A stretch of 29,598 bases of DNA, from NCBI GenBank assembly GCA_035652315.1, contig DASREA010000062.1, positions 1-29,598 of the forward strand. The letters run 5' to 3'. Below the pieces are notes generated by a model that searched no databases, was not told the DNA's origin, and was given only the letters and a program-made list of their open reading frames with translations. Numbering within the stretch: position 1 is the stretch's first letter; each line of letters opens with the position of its first letter. Positions 7,879-16,241 of this stretch are shown here, piece after piece. The position numbers and the translations under genes are program-made. This DNA comes from CANKHA01 sp035652315 (lineage in GTDB: Bacteria; Pseudomonadota; Alphaproteobacteria; Rhizobiales; Xanthobacteraceae).

Positions 7879-8353
7879 CTGCCTGTTCTCCCGAATCGAA
7901 CGCTGGGCCGCAGCGTTCGTTTGCCTTCGATTCGGCCATTCGGCAGCGTGCAGATGGAGCATCGGTGCGGCGAACGGTCGTTAGTTCGCGGGCCAGCGTG
8001 GCGTCGATACCGGCCACGGTGGCCGTCTCCAGACGCGGGACTTTTCGGCGGAGCTCGCAGTCCGCTTCAAAGCGAACCGTTGGCCTACCCGCTATAGTTG
8101 TATATATACGTCATTTCCCCTAGGCGGCGCAATTGCGTTGACCCCGGGCAGGCGAACGGCCTTCAGAATGTGGATAAGTCCTCCCCGATTAAGTGCCGTT
8201 GGCGGCGGATAGGGGGAAAGCGAGTCTATCCCCCTGATCTTCCCGAAACGGTGGACAATCCGCGCCGAGGTGTGATGACCTGACGGCAGTGGGAGCGTCA
8301 GCGCCTCGGGGCGGCTCGGGCATTTTCGCCTGGCGGGGTGCGGGAGTGGTGTC
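7879..8353. other. 475-base divergent intergenic region with candidate operators
   Basis: No credible gene is seen between the FixJ-type regulator and the hybrid kinase. The region should hold promoters in both directions. It contains the ten-base palindrome GTATATATAC (8100-8109), CCTAGG (8119-8124) and three related C-tract elements: TTTCCCCTAGG (8114-8124), ATAGGGGGAAA (8209-8219, the reverse complement of TTTCCCCCTAT) and TATCCCCCTGA (8227-8237). The last two form a 7-base inverted repeat, AGGGGGA/TCCCCCT, with an 11-base spacer. These look like operator half-sites. A clean sigma70 -35/-10 pair was not found. Confidence 0.45.
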
Positions 8354-11300
8354 TTGCCAGGCTGGGCTGTCATCGCCGTCGCGCTCGGCTACGTCGGGCT
8401 GCTGTTCGCAATCGCCAGCTACGGTGACCGGAAGCGGCATCTGGCCCGCAAGAGCGGCGCACACCTCCTGATCTATCCGCTGTCGCTCGCGATCTATTGC
8501 ACTTCCTGGACCTTCTTCGGCTCGGTCGGGCTCGCTTCGCGCGCCGGATTCGAATTCATTGCGATCTATGTCGGTCCGATGCTGATGATCGGCCTCTGTT
8601 CGCCGTTCATCGTGCGTATCGTGCGGATCGCCAAGGCGCAGAACATCACCTCGATCGCCGATTTCATCGCCGCCCGTTATGGAAAGCACCAGGCGGTTGC
8701 CGCCTTGGTAACGGTGATCGCCATCGTCGGCATGCTGCCTTACATCGCGCTGCAGCTCAAAGCCGTCTCTTCCTCGCTGTCCACCGTCCTCTCCCATTAC
8801 GCCGTCAATTCAGGCGCGGTCCAGGCGGCGCCCCCTGAGACCGCGCTGGTCGCCGCATTTTCGCTGGCGCTGTTTGCCGTGCTGTTCGGCACACGCCACA
8901 TCGACGCAACCGAGCATCAGCACGGGTTGATGCTGGCGATTGCCACCGAGTCCGTCGTCAAGCTATTGGCGTTCTTCGCCGTCGGAATCTTCGTGACCTT
9001 CTGGATGTTCGACGGGCCGGCGTCGTTGTTCCACCAAGCCATGCAGAATCCTGGCGCGGCATCGGTGCTTACCGCAACGCCAAACTTCGGAACGTTGCTG
9101 ACCATGACCTTCCTGGCGCTGTTTGCCATTGTTCTGCTGCCGCGCCAGTTCCACGTAACGGTCGTCGAAAATAACAATGAAGCCGAGATCTCGCGCGCCG
9201 CCTGGCTGTTTCCACTATATCTCGTCCTCATCACGATGTTTGTCTTGCCGATCGCAGTGGCCGGGGTAATGACCTTTTCCGGCGGGCGCACCGACAGCGA
9301 CATGTTCGTCTTGACGCTTCCGCTCGCCGCCGGCTCCGACCTCGTGGCGCTCGTCGCTTTTGTCGGTGGCCTATCGGCCGCCACAGCCATGGTGATTGTC
9401 GAGACGGTGGCGCTCTCCATCATGGTGTCAAACGACATTATTATTCCCTGGGTGCTACTGAAGCGCCGGGACATGCCGCTCTCTGCGCACGAAGACATGG
9501 GGGCGTTGCTGTTGACAGTGCGCCGCATCGCCATCTTCGTCATTTTGTTCCTCGCTTACATGTATTTCCTGATCGGTGGCGAGGCGCAGCTTGCTTCGAT
9601 TGGGCTTTTGTCATTCGCGGCCATCGCTCAGCTTGCGCCGGCGTTCTTCGGGGGGCTGATCTGGCGCGGCGGCACCGCGCGCGGCGCGATTGCCGGAATG
9701 ACCGTCGGCATTCTGATCTGGGCCTATACGTTGCTGCTGCCAACTTTTGCCGACATCGGCATGGTGAGCCGGGAATTCCTCGCGCACGGTCCGGGCGGCC
9801 TTGCCTTTCTGCGGCCGGAAGCGCTGATCGGACTATCGCTGCCGCCGCTTGTGCATGGCGTGTTCTGGAGCCTGGCGCTGAATGTGATCGCCTACCTTGT
9901 CTTTTCCTTCAGCCGGATGCCGGTTTCCGCCGAGCGCTTGCAGGCCAATGCCTTCGTGCCGTCGGAACGCGATCCGGTCGCGCCAAGCTTCCGCCGGTGG
10001 CGTTCTTCGGTCACGGTGGAGGAACTGACGAAAACCGTCGGCATCTATCTCGGCGAGGAGCGCGCGCTCGCCGCCTTGAGAAGTTTCGCCGCAAACCGGC
10101 GGATCAACCTTGAGCCCGCAAGCGAGGCCGATTTCCAGCTGCTGCGCCACGCCGAATACCTGCTGGCTTCCGCCATCGGCGCCGCCTCATCCCGCCTCGT
10201 GCTCACGCTGCTGCTGCGCCGGCGCGTGCTTTCCACCAGCCGCGCCCTGAAACTGCTCGACGATGCCAACGCTGCGATCCACTACAACCGCGAGATCCTA
10301 CAGACCGCGCTCGACCACGTCCGCCAAGGCATCGCCGTCTTTGACAAGGACATGCGCCTGATTTGCTGGAACCGGCAGTTCGGTGAAATTCTCGATCTTG
10401 CCGCCGACGTCATGCAGGCCGGCCTCACTCTCGAAGATATTCTCCGGCTGCAGGCCGAACACGAGGCGGGCGGGCGCAGCCCCCCTGAAAACGTCTTGCG
10501 CGAGCGTCTCGCCCGCTACCTTTCCGGCTCGCAGCCCTTCCTCGAGCGCTTCGCCGCGCACAAGCTCGTGGTCGAGATACGCACCAACAAGATGCCCGAT
10601 GGCGGCATCGTCATCACCTTCAGCGATATGACTCCGAGCGTCGAGGCTGCGGAAGCTTTGGAGCGCGCCAACGAAACCCTAGAGCGCCGCGTGCGCGAGC
10701 GCACGGAAGAGCTGACCAGGCTCAATGCCGAGCTTGTGCGTGCCAAGGCGCAGGCCGAGGAGGCGAATATCTCCAAGACCCGGTTTCTGGCCGCCGCCAG
10801 CCACGACATTCTGCAGCCGCTCAACGCGGCGCGGCTTTACGTCACCAGCCTGACCGAACGATCCGGCGCAGCCGACAACACGCGCCTCGTCAGCAATATC
10901 GACGCCTCGCTGGAAGCGGTGGAGGAAATTTTCGGGGCGCTCCTCGATATTTCCCGGCTGGATACCGGCGCGATGAAGCCGGAATTGGTCAACTTCCGCA
11001 TCGACGAATTGCTCGACCATATTGAGGTGGAATTCGCGCCGCTGGCGCGGGAGAAGGGTTTGAAGCTGATCTTCCTGCCTTGCTCACTGACCGTGCGCTC
11101 CGACCGCCGTCTCCTGCGCCGGCTAGTGCAGAATTTGGTCTCGAACGCCATCAAATATACCCGTGAAGGCCGCGTCTTGGTCGGCTGCCGCCGCCGCGGC
11201 GGCAAATTGCGAATCGATGTCTACGACACCGGTCTGGGTGTGCCGCAGACGAAGCAACGCGAGATCTTCAAGGAATTCCACCGCCTCGAGGAAGGCGCCA

Positions 11301-11878
11301 AGGCGGCGCGCGGTCTCGGCCTCGGCCTCTCGATCGTGGAGCGTATCGCGCGCGTGCTCGATCACCGCATCGAAGTCGATTCGGTGCTCGGCCGCGGCTC
11401 GCGCTTCTCCATCGAGGTTCCCGTGGCCAGCGCCGGCGCGCGCGTCGTGACGCAATCCGACGACGCGGCGCGTCTGCAGCCGCGCACCCTTGTGCACGCC
11501 ACCGTGCTCTGCCTAGACAATGAAGTCTCCATTCTCGATGGCATGCAAACCCTTCTCGAGGGCTGGGGCTGCCGCGTGCTGAAGGCGGAAGATCTGCCAT
11601 CGGCCGCCGCCAGCGTCGAGCAGGCCGGCCTCATGCTCGATGGCCTCCTGGTCGATTATCATCTCGCCGACGGCAACGGCATCGATGCCATTATCGAGCT
11701 GCGCAGGCGCTTCGGGGCCGATCTGCCGGCGGTTCTCATCACCGCGGATCGCGGCCCCCAGGTGCGTGCGGAAGCGCGGGTGCACGATATTCAGGTGCTC
11801 AACAAACCGCTGCGGCCGGCGGCGCTGCGCGCGCTGCTCGCGCAATACCGCGTTCGCCGCGTAGCGGCCGCCGAGTAA
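8354..11878 (+). CDS. CrbS/MxtR-like hybrid sensor kinase with transporter domain
   Basis: This 1174-residue protein joins a sodium:solute symporter (SSF) domain to a hybrid histidine kinase. Residues 1-520 are the multi-pass SSF part. Residues 545-640 match the STAC linker. Residues 645-765 are a PAS domain (IAVFDKDMRLICWNRQF) followed by a coiled coil. HisKA has phospho-acceptor H817 in SHDILQPLNAARLY. HATPase has QNLVSNAIKY, DTGLGVP and GLGLGLSIV (about 920-1025). A C-terminal receiver starts near 1050, with D1101 (LLVDYHL). The architecture matches CrbS (MxtR), which with the LuxR-type CrbR (ErdR) controls acetyl-CoA synthetase and acetate use in Vibrio and Pseudomonas. Start is TTG with GGGAG 7 bases upstream. 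It converges on the LuxR-type regulator gene. The ligand is unproven; acetate or a related metabolite is inferred from the family. Confidence 0.92.
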   Translation: MPGWAVIAVALGYVGLLFAIASYGDRKRHLARKSGAHLLIYPLSLAIYCTSWTFFGSVGLASRAGFEFIAIYVGPMLMIGLCSPFIVRIVRIAKAQNITSIADFIAARYGKHQAVAALVTVIAIVGMLPYIALQLKAVSSSLSTVLSHYAVNSGAVQAAPPETALVAAFSLALFAVLFGTRHIDATEHQHGLMLAIATESVVKLLAFFAVGIFVTFWMFDGPASLFHQAMQNPGAASVLTATPNFGTLLTMTFLALFAIVLLPRQFHVTVVENNNEAEISRAAWLFPLYLVLITMFVLPIAVAGVMTFSGGRTDSDMFVLTLPLAAGSDLVALVAFVGGLSAATAMVIVETVALSIMVSNDIIIPWVLLKRRDMPLSAHEDMGALLLTVRRIAIFVILFLAYMYFLIGGEAQLASIGLLSFAAIAQLAPAFFGGLIWRGGTARGAIAGMTVGILIWAYTLLLPTFADIGMVSREFLAHGPGGLAFLRPEALIGLSLPPLVHGVFWSLALNVIAYLVFSFSRMPVSAERLQANAFVPSERDPVAPSFRRWRSSVTVEELTKTVGIYLGEERALAALRSFAANRRINLEPASEADFQLLRHAEYLLASAIGAASSRLVLTLLLRRRVLSTSRALKLLDDANAAIHYNREILQTALDHVRQGIAVFDKDMRLICWNRQFGEILDLAADVMQAGLTLEDILRLQAEHEAGGRSPPENVLRERLARYLSGSQPFLERFAAHKLVVEIRTNKMPDGGIVITFSDMTPSVEAAEALERANETLERRVRERTEELTRLNAELVRAKAQAEEANISKTRFLAAASHDILQPLNAARLYVTSLTERSGAADNTRLVSNIDASLEAVEEIFGALLDISRLDTGAMKPELVNFRIDELLDHIEVEFAPLAREKGLKLIFLPCSLTVRSDRRLLRRLVQNLVSNAIKYTREGRVLVGCRRRGGKLRIDVYDTGLGVPQTKQREIFKEFHRLEEGAKAARGLGLGLSIVERIARVLDHRIEVDSVLGRGSRFSIEVPVASAGARVVTQSDDAARLQPRTLVHATVLCLDNEVSILDGMQTLLEGWGCRVLKAEDLPSAAASVEQAGLMLDGLLVDYHLADGNGIDAIIELRRRFGADLPAVLITADRGPQVRAEARVHDIQVLNKPLRPAALRALLAQYRVRRVAAAE

Positions 11879-11901
11879 GGCAATCCTGAAACGGCGGGAG
11901 A

Positions 11902-12597
11902 TCAGCCGGCGAGCGATGCCGGCTGCCACTGGCCGATTTCGATCTTCGCCGCGGCGATGACGGCCTGGGTGCGGCTTTCCACCCCAAGCTTTTGCAGGAT
12001 CGCGGAGACATGGGCCTTTACCGTGGCCTCCGACACCGCAAGGGCATAGGCGATCTGTTTGTTGAGCAGACCCTCCGAAAGCATCATCAGCACGCGAACC
12101 TGCTGCGGCGTCAGCGTGGCCAGCCGCGCCAGGAGATCGGCGGTGCGCGCGTCTGTCTCCCTGCCGAGATCGACGTCGGGCGGCGTCCATTCGCGGCCCG
12201 ACAGGACGTTGCCGATCGCCGCGCGCATCGGTTCCACGGCCAGCGTCTTTGGGATAAAGCCCGCCGCGCCAAAATCCATGCAACGGCGGATCACTACGGG
12301 ATCGTCATTGGCGGAAACGACCATTACTGGCACGCTGGGATATTGGGCACGCAGGCACATCAGGCCGGAAAAGCCGCGCACGCCGGGCATGGTGAGATCG
12401 AGAAGGACGAGATCGACATCGTCGTCGCGATCGAGAAGTTTGGTGATCTCGTCGAAATTGCCGGCCTCGGCAATGTCGATGCGGTCGGAAAGGCCCTTGA
12501 TCGCCTCGCGCAGGGCCCCGCGGAAGAGCGGATGATCGTCAGCAATGATCAGACGGTAGTTCAATGCGTGAAAGTTTGCCGGCCCTTGTACGCGCAT
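11902..12597 (-). CDS. CrbR/ErdR-like NarL/LuxR-family response regulator
   Basis: This 231-residue regulator has a receiver domain (about 14-135) with acidic D20/D21, phospho-acceptor D67 (LVLLDLTMPG) and K117 (FIPKTL). A LuxR-type helix-turn-helix follows at about 165-220 (LTPQQVRVLMML, NKQIAYALAVSEATVKAHV, LQKLGV). It converges on the transporter-kinase gene with only 23 bases between stop codons. This pairing is the usual setting of CrbS/CrbR-type systems, so it is the likely partner. ATG at 12597 has a weak ribosome-binding site; a TTG about 12 codons later, nearer the receiver start, is an alternative. Predicted targets, by family, are acetyl-CoA synthetase and acetate-use genes, none of which lie in the window. 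Confidence 0.9.
   Translation of the reverse strand: MRVQGPANFHALNYRLIIADDHPLFRGALREAIKGLSDRIDIAEAGNFDEITKLLDRDDDVDLVLLDLTMPGVRGFSGLMCLRAQYPSVPVMVVSANDDPVVIRRCMDFGAAGFIPKTLAVEPMRAAIGNVLSGREWTPPDVDLGRETDARTADLLARLATLTPQQVRVLMMLSEGLLNKQIAYALAVSEATVKAHVSAILQKLGVESRTQAVIAAAKIEIGQWQPASLAG
11903..11925. terminator. Possible hairpin at convergent kinase/regulator ends
   Basis: CAGCCGGC (11903-11910) pairs with GCCGGCTG (11918-11925) around a seven-base loop. It overlaps the last codons of the LuxR-type regulator gene and lies 25 bases after the kinase stop. There is no T tract, so any terminator role is uncertain. Confidence 0.3.
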
Positions 12598-12686
12598 TTT
12601 TGTACAACCCCCGCACTCACCTTACACGAATTCCGATAGGCCGCCAGTCTGGCATACCAAATGCCAGCGGCCAAGCGGTTCCCCCT

Positions 12687-13148
12687 CTATCGTCTGCGGC
12701 TGCCGATAAACTGCAGTAAAACCTCGCGTTTATGCGGTTGGACGCGGTGCTCGATCAGATAGATGCCTTGCCAGGTGCCAAGGCCGGGAGCCCCACCGCG
12801 GACCGGTACTTGCAACGACACGCCCGTCAGCATCGCTTTGATGTGCGCCGGCATGTCATCCGGCCCCTCTACCTTATGCACCCAGTCTGCATCATCGGGC
12901 GCCAAGCGCCGCAGCGCCGTAAGCAGATCTTTCTGCACATTGGGGTCGGCATTCTCCTGGATGGCCAGCGAGGCCGATGTGTGGCGAAGATAGATCAACA
13001 GCAACCCGTCAGCGGCGGCGCATTTCCCGAGAAAGTGGCTGACATCTTTTGTGATTTCAATAAAAGCCGGGCCCTGGGTCGGCACCGTGAGCGTCGCGCC
13101 CGCGATCACATCCGGGCTCGACGTCTCGATTGCGGAAAGTGGATTCAC
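12687..13148 (-). CDS. YjbQ family protein (UPF0047)
   Basis: This 153-residue protein is a full-length member of the YjbQ/UPF0047 family, some members of which show weak thiamine-phosphate synthase activity. The family motifs are visible in order: LLIYLRHTSASL with the conserved His, ENADPNVQKD, GPDDMPAHIKAML with a second His, and LGTWQGIYLIEHR. These histidines cluster in a probable metal or active site in known structures. The start is GTG at 13148 with an AAAGAG element upstream. It lies 25 bases downstream of a proline-rich exported protein gene on the same strand, so the two may be co-transcribed. The cellular role is not settled for the family. Confidence 0.93.
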   Translation of the reverse strand: MNPLSAIETSSPDVIAGATLTVPTQGPAFIEITKDVSHFLGKCAAADGLLLIYLRHTSASLAIQENADPNVQKDLLTALRRLAPDDADWVHKVEGPDDMPAHIKAMLTGVSLQVPVRGGAPGLGTWQGIYLIEHRVQPHKREVLLQFIGSRRR

Positions 13149-13173
13149 TGGCGGGCTCTTTGGGGCGACGAAC

Positions 13174-13938
13174 CTAACCCTTCCTGAACAAATCTCTTTG
13201 CAAACCGACGATGAGATCGACCAGGCGCTGCCAGACGGTAACGGTGAATCCCTTGATGCGATCGACGTCGGACTGGGCGAGGAAGGGGAATGAAGGCTCG
13301 GCCTTGCGTGCCGGCGGCTCAGGCTGGACGCCCTGCGGCAACGGCAGTCCGCGCGCCAGCATTTCGCGCTTGAGCGCAGCGTTCTGCTCCTGCAAACGCT
13401 CGATTTCCTTCTCCATCACCGCCCGATCCTCCGGCGCGAGCTGGCATGCCCATCCGACGGCGTGCCTGGCGCAAAAGGTCACCTGCCCCGTGCGGTTGTC
13501 GAGGCGCACATAGCCGTCCTGGACACGGCTGAATATGTAGCGGTCCTGGGCCGATTCTTCCGGCGGTCTTTCGCTCGGTTTCCGCAGCGGCCTTTCCGGT
13601 GGCGGCGTCTCGGGCGCAGGCCCCATAACCCGTCCTGTTTCGTCCCCGCCTCGTTTTGGCGCCAGTTCGGGTCCTTGCTGCGGCGTAGCTTCCAGGGGCG
13701 CAGGCGCGGAACTCGCGGAAGGCTGCGGCGCGGAAGGGGTGGCCGCGCCGTTTCCGCCGCTTGGCCGCGGCTTCGCAGCTTCGGACGGCAGCGGCGCACT
13801 ATCCCGAGGTGCCGGCGTGCTGGGAACCGCCTGTGGCGCCGAACCGTTCGCCCCAGGAGGCGATGCGCTTTCCTGGGCGCGGGCCAGGGCTACGGCCAAG
13901 GCGGCGAACAGAATGGATACGGCGGCAATGCGGCCCAT
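13174..13938 (-). CDS. Exported proline-rich protein of unknown function
   Basis: I do not recognise a named family. The 254-residue protein starts with a signal peptide (about 1-21, ending LARAQ). Residues 22-125 are low complexity, rich in Pro, Ala, Ser and Gly. A folded-looking part follows (about 130-195) with DRYIFSRVQDGYVRLDNRTG, then CARHAVGWACQL, whose two cysteines could form a disulfide. A charged helix MEKEIERLQEQNAALKREML, with coiled-coil character, comes next. The C-terminal 30 residues are amphipathic (VTVWQRLVDLIVGLQ) and might touch the membrane. ATG at 13938 is chosen for the signal peptide and a GGAGAG just upstream, though it is close. It probably shares a transcript with yjbQ and is divergent from the ATP synthase operon. 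Confidence 0.75.
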   Translation of the reverse strand: MGRIAAVSILFAALAVALARAQESASPPGANGSAPQAVPSTPAPRDSAPLPSEAAKPRPSGGNGAATPSAPQPSASSAPAPLEATPQQGPELAPKRGGDETGRVMGPAPETPPPERPLRKPSERPPEESAQDRYIFSRVQDGYVRLDNRTGQVTFCARHAVGWACQLAPEDRAVMEKEIERLQEQNAALKREMLARGLPLPQGVQPEPPARKAEPSFPFLAQSDVDRIKGFTVTVWQRLVDLIVGLQRDLFRKG

Positions 13939-14137
13939 GGCTCTCCGGCCTACGCGGTACGTTTGGCGGAACGTCACCGCAGTATCGCATGCATGCGGCC
14001 GAACACGACCGCTTTTCCGCATCATGGTTGTTGGGCCAGCGACCCGTGATCAAGCGCCGTGGAAGGCAGCCATTTCACCATCGCATAGGGGCGTTTCTCC
14101 GTGTCTAATCAAGACCTTGTCCTGAACTTCCGGATTC

Positions 14138-14166
14138 TTGACTCGCCCATACCCACTCAGTATGGT
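14138..14166 (+). promoter_or_regulatory. Sigma70-type promoter of the atp Fo operon
   Basis: TTGACT (14138-14143) and TATGGT (14161-14166) are separated by exactly 17 bases, a strong match to the housekeeping promoter consensus. Transcription would start near 14173, about 55 bases before the atpI start codon. Confidence 0.6.
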
Positions 14167-14227
14167 CCGCGCGCCTTCGAAGGCGGCGGGACTTCCTTGA
14201 TTGCCAGACAGCGTGAGTGTCGGAAGC

Positions 14228-14587
14228 ATGGCTGACGGCGCGCGCGACAATGGCGGCAACGGCACCTCGCCGGATGACGAGGCGGCTCTCTCGGCGAGGC
14301 TCAAGCGGCTCGGCGAACGGCTCGATGAGCATGCTCGCCATTCTGCCGAAGACAGTCCCGGCCCCTCCCTGGGTGCGGATACATCGGCGATAGCGCGCGG
14401 TTTCCGGCTCTCCACCGAGCTTGTCGCGGGCGTCTTGGTGGGTGCCGTTTTCGGCTGGCTACTCGATCGCTGGCTCGGCACATCCCCATGGGGGCTGATT
14501 GTTTTGTTGTTACTCGGCTTCACCGCCGGCGTGCTCAACGTCATGCGCGCCGCGGGCGTGGTCCGCGAAAGGAAATTGGACGACTAA
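14228..14587 (+). CDS. atpI: ATP synthase protein I (AtpI)
   Basis: AtpI helps assemble the membrane c-ring of F-type ATP synthase. This 119-residue protein has a polar N-terminal part (1-60, Asp/Glu/Arg-rich) and two membrane segments. The first is in TELVAGVLVGAVFGWLLDRW and the second in WGLIVLLLLGFTAGVLNVMR, the conserved Gly-rich helical pair of the AtpI family. ATG at 14228 is preferred over an upstream in-frame start because GGAAG precedes it and the N-terminus matches family length. It is the first gene of the Fo operon and stops 9 bases before atpB. Confidence 0.9.
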   Translation: MADGARDNGGNGTSPDDEAALSARLKRLGERLDEHARHSAEDSPGPSLGADTSAIARGFRLSTELVAGVLVGAVFGWLLDRWLGTSPWGLIVLLLLGFTAGVLNVMRAAGVVRERKLDD

Positions 14588-14596
14588 GACAGCGCC

Positions 14597-15346
14597 ATGG
14601 ATCCCATCCACCAGTTTCATATCGTCAATTTGTTTTCGCTTGGCAGGATCGGCAATACCGAGATCGCCTTCACCAATTCCGCCGCGTTCATGCTCGTTGC
14701 CGTTCTGGCCTTGACGCTCTTTCTGGTGGCCGGCACGGCCGGCGGCCGCGCGGTGCCCACGCGTCTCCAATCAGCGGCTGAAATTACCTACGAGTTTGTC
14801 GCCGCGATGCTGCGCACCACCGCCGGCCAGGAGGGGATGCGTTTCTTTCCCTTCGTCTTCACAATTTTCATGTTCGTGCTGGCGCTGAACATGTTCGGCC
14901 TGATCCCCTACGGATTCACGGTCACCAGCCATATCGTCATCACTGCGGCGCTGGCGCTGCTGGTGTTCTTCACCGTGCTGACCCATGGGCTGATGCGGCA
15001 CGGCCTGCATTTCTTCAATTTGTTCGTACCGAAGGGCGTGCCGATCTACATCCTGCCGATGATTGTCGCGATCGAGATCCTTTCTTTCATCTCGCGGCCG
15101 ATCTCACACAGCGTCCGTTTGTTCGCCAACATGCTGGCCGGCCATATCGCGCTGAAGGTGTTCGCTGGCTTCATCATCCTGCTCGGTGGAGCACTTGGGG
15201 CCATTGGCTGGATCGGCGGCGTCTTGCCCTTTGCCATGATCGTGGCGCTAACCGCGCTCGAAACCCTGGTGGCCTTCCTGCAGGCCTATGTCTTCGCCAT
15301 TCTCACTTGCATCTACCTTAACGATGCGATTCACCCGGGTCACTGA
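14597..15346 (+). CDS. atpB: ATP synthase Fo subunit a
   Basis: Subunit a forms the proton half-channels against the c-ring. The 249-residue protein is full length, with MDPIHQFHI at the N-terminus, about five to six membrane helices, LNMFGLIPYGFT (97-108) and the diagnostic SRPISHSVRLFANMLAGH block (166-183). R174 in that block is the essential stator arginine. It sits in the standard alphaproteobacterial order atpI-B-E-F'-F. Its ribosome-binding site is weak, which fits translational coupling to atpI. Confidence 0.97.
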   Translation: MDPIHQFHIVNLFSLGRIGNTEIAFTNSAAFMLVAVLALTLFLVAGTAGGRAVPTRLQSAAEITYEFVAAMLRTTAGQEGMRFFPFVFTIFMFVLALNMFGLIPYGFTVTSHIVITAALALLVFFTVLTHGLMRHGLHFFNLFVPKGVPIYILPMIVAIEILSFISRPISHSVRLFANMLAGHIALKVFAGFIILLGGALGAIGWIGGVLPFAMIVALTALETLVAFLQAYVFAILTCIYLNDAIHPGH

Positions 15347-15388
15347 GACCCGATCGGGACGCAGAACGAACCTCAAGAGGAGTCGGTT

Positions 15389-15616
15389 ATGGATCCAGTG
15401 GCAGCGAAATACATCGGCGCGGGCATCGCGGCGATCGGCATGGGCGGCGCCGGCGTCGGCGTCGGCATTATTTTCGGCAACTACCTTGCCGCCGCGATCC
15501 GCAATCCATCAGCGGCGGCCGGCCAATTCGGCAACCTGATCTTCGGCTTTGCCATCACCGAGGCGCTCGGCATCTTTTCGCTGCTCATCGCACTGCTGCT
15601 GCTGTTCGCGCTCTAA
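15389..15616 (+). CDS. atpE: ATP synthase Fo subunit c
   Basis: This 75-residue proteolipid forms the rotating c-ring. It has two membrane helices: a Gly-rich first helix (9-31, with AGVGVGIIFG) and a second helix carrying the proton-binding carboxylate E58 (AITEALGIF). The polar loop RNPSAAAGQ (38-46) contacts the central stalk. A strong GAGGAG lies upstream, consistent with the high copy number of this subunit. The residues preceding E58 show no sodium-type ligand set, so proton coupling is expected. Confidence 0.97.
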   Translation: MDPVAAKYIGAGIAAIGMGGAGVGVGIIFGNYLAAAIRNPSAAAGQFGNLIFGFAITEALGIFSLLIALLLLFAL

Positions 15617-15646
15617 GCGCCACGGGAACTAGGCGGACAGCATACG

Positions 15647-16201
15647 ATGGCCGAACCGGCACATACCGCAACCACTGAGCAGGTGCCGCAGGGCGAGCAC
15701 GACGGCGGCTTTCCGCCGTTCAATGCGCAGACTTTTCCCTCGCAATTGCTCTGGCTCGCGGTGTTTTTCGTCCTGCTTTACGCCTTGATGGCGAAATGGG
15801 CGCTGCCGCGGGTGGCGCGCGTCCTCGAAAATCGCCAGAAGGGCATTGCCGACGACCTTGCCGAGGCTGCCCAGCTCAAGGACCAGGCGGACCAGGCGAT
15901 CGCCGCTTACGAAAAGGCGCTTGCGGATGCCCGCAGCCGCGCTCAGGCGATCGCCTCTGAAACCCGGGAAAGGCAGGCCGCGGAGACCGAAGCCTTGCGC
16001 AAGAAGGTCGAAGACGATCTGAGCGGCCGGATGGCTGACGCGGAAAAAACCATCGCCGCCAAGAAGCAGGCAGCTTTGGCCAATGTCCGCGCCATCGCGC
16101 AGGACGCTGCCGGAATGATCGTCGAGCGGCTGATCGGATCCCCACCCAGCGCCGCGGCGGTCGACGCCGCGGTCAGCGAGGCGCTGAAGCGCAATCCCTA
16201 A
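15647..16201 (+). CDS. atpG: ATP synthase Fo subunit b'
   Basis: This 184-residue peripheral-stalk subunit is the b' form found beside b in alphaproteobacteria and phototrophs. A polar N-terminal tail of about 30 residues precedes FPPFNAQTFPSQLLWL and a single membrane helix (about 38-57). A long charged Ala/Glu/Lys-rich coiled coil follows to residue 165. It pairs with AtpF to form a heterodimeric stator. GGCGGA upstream is a plausible ribosome-binding site. The gene is also named atpF2 in some annotations. Confidence 0.93.
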   Translation: MAEPAHTATTEQVPQGEHDGGFPPFNAQTFPSQLLWLAVFFVLLYALMAKWALPRVARVLENRQKGIADDLAEAAQLKDQADQAIAAYEKALADARSRAQAIASETRERQAAETEALRKKVEDDLSGRMADAEKTIAAKKQAALANVRAIAQDAAGMIVERLIGSPPSAAAVDAAVSEALKRNP

Positions 16202-16241
16202 GGCAGGCGATAGGGCCGCAAGGACACGAGGAAACGTTTCC

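Noticed and set aside
11513..12283. A minus-strand frame of 256 codons across the kinase and LuxR regulator ends
   Set aside because: It overlaps two well-supported genes in other frames and has no recognisable domain.
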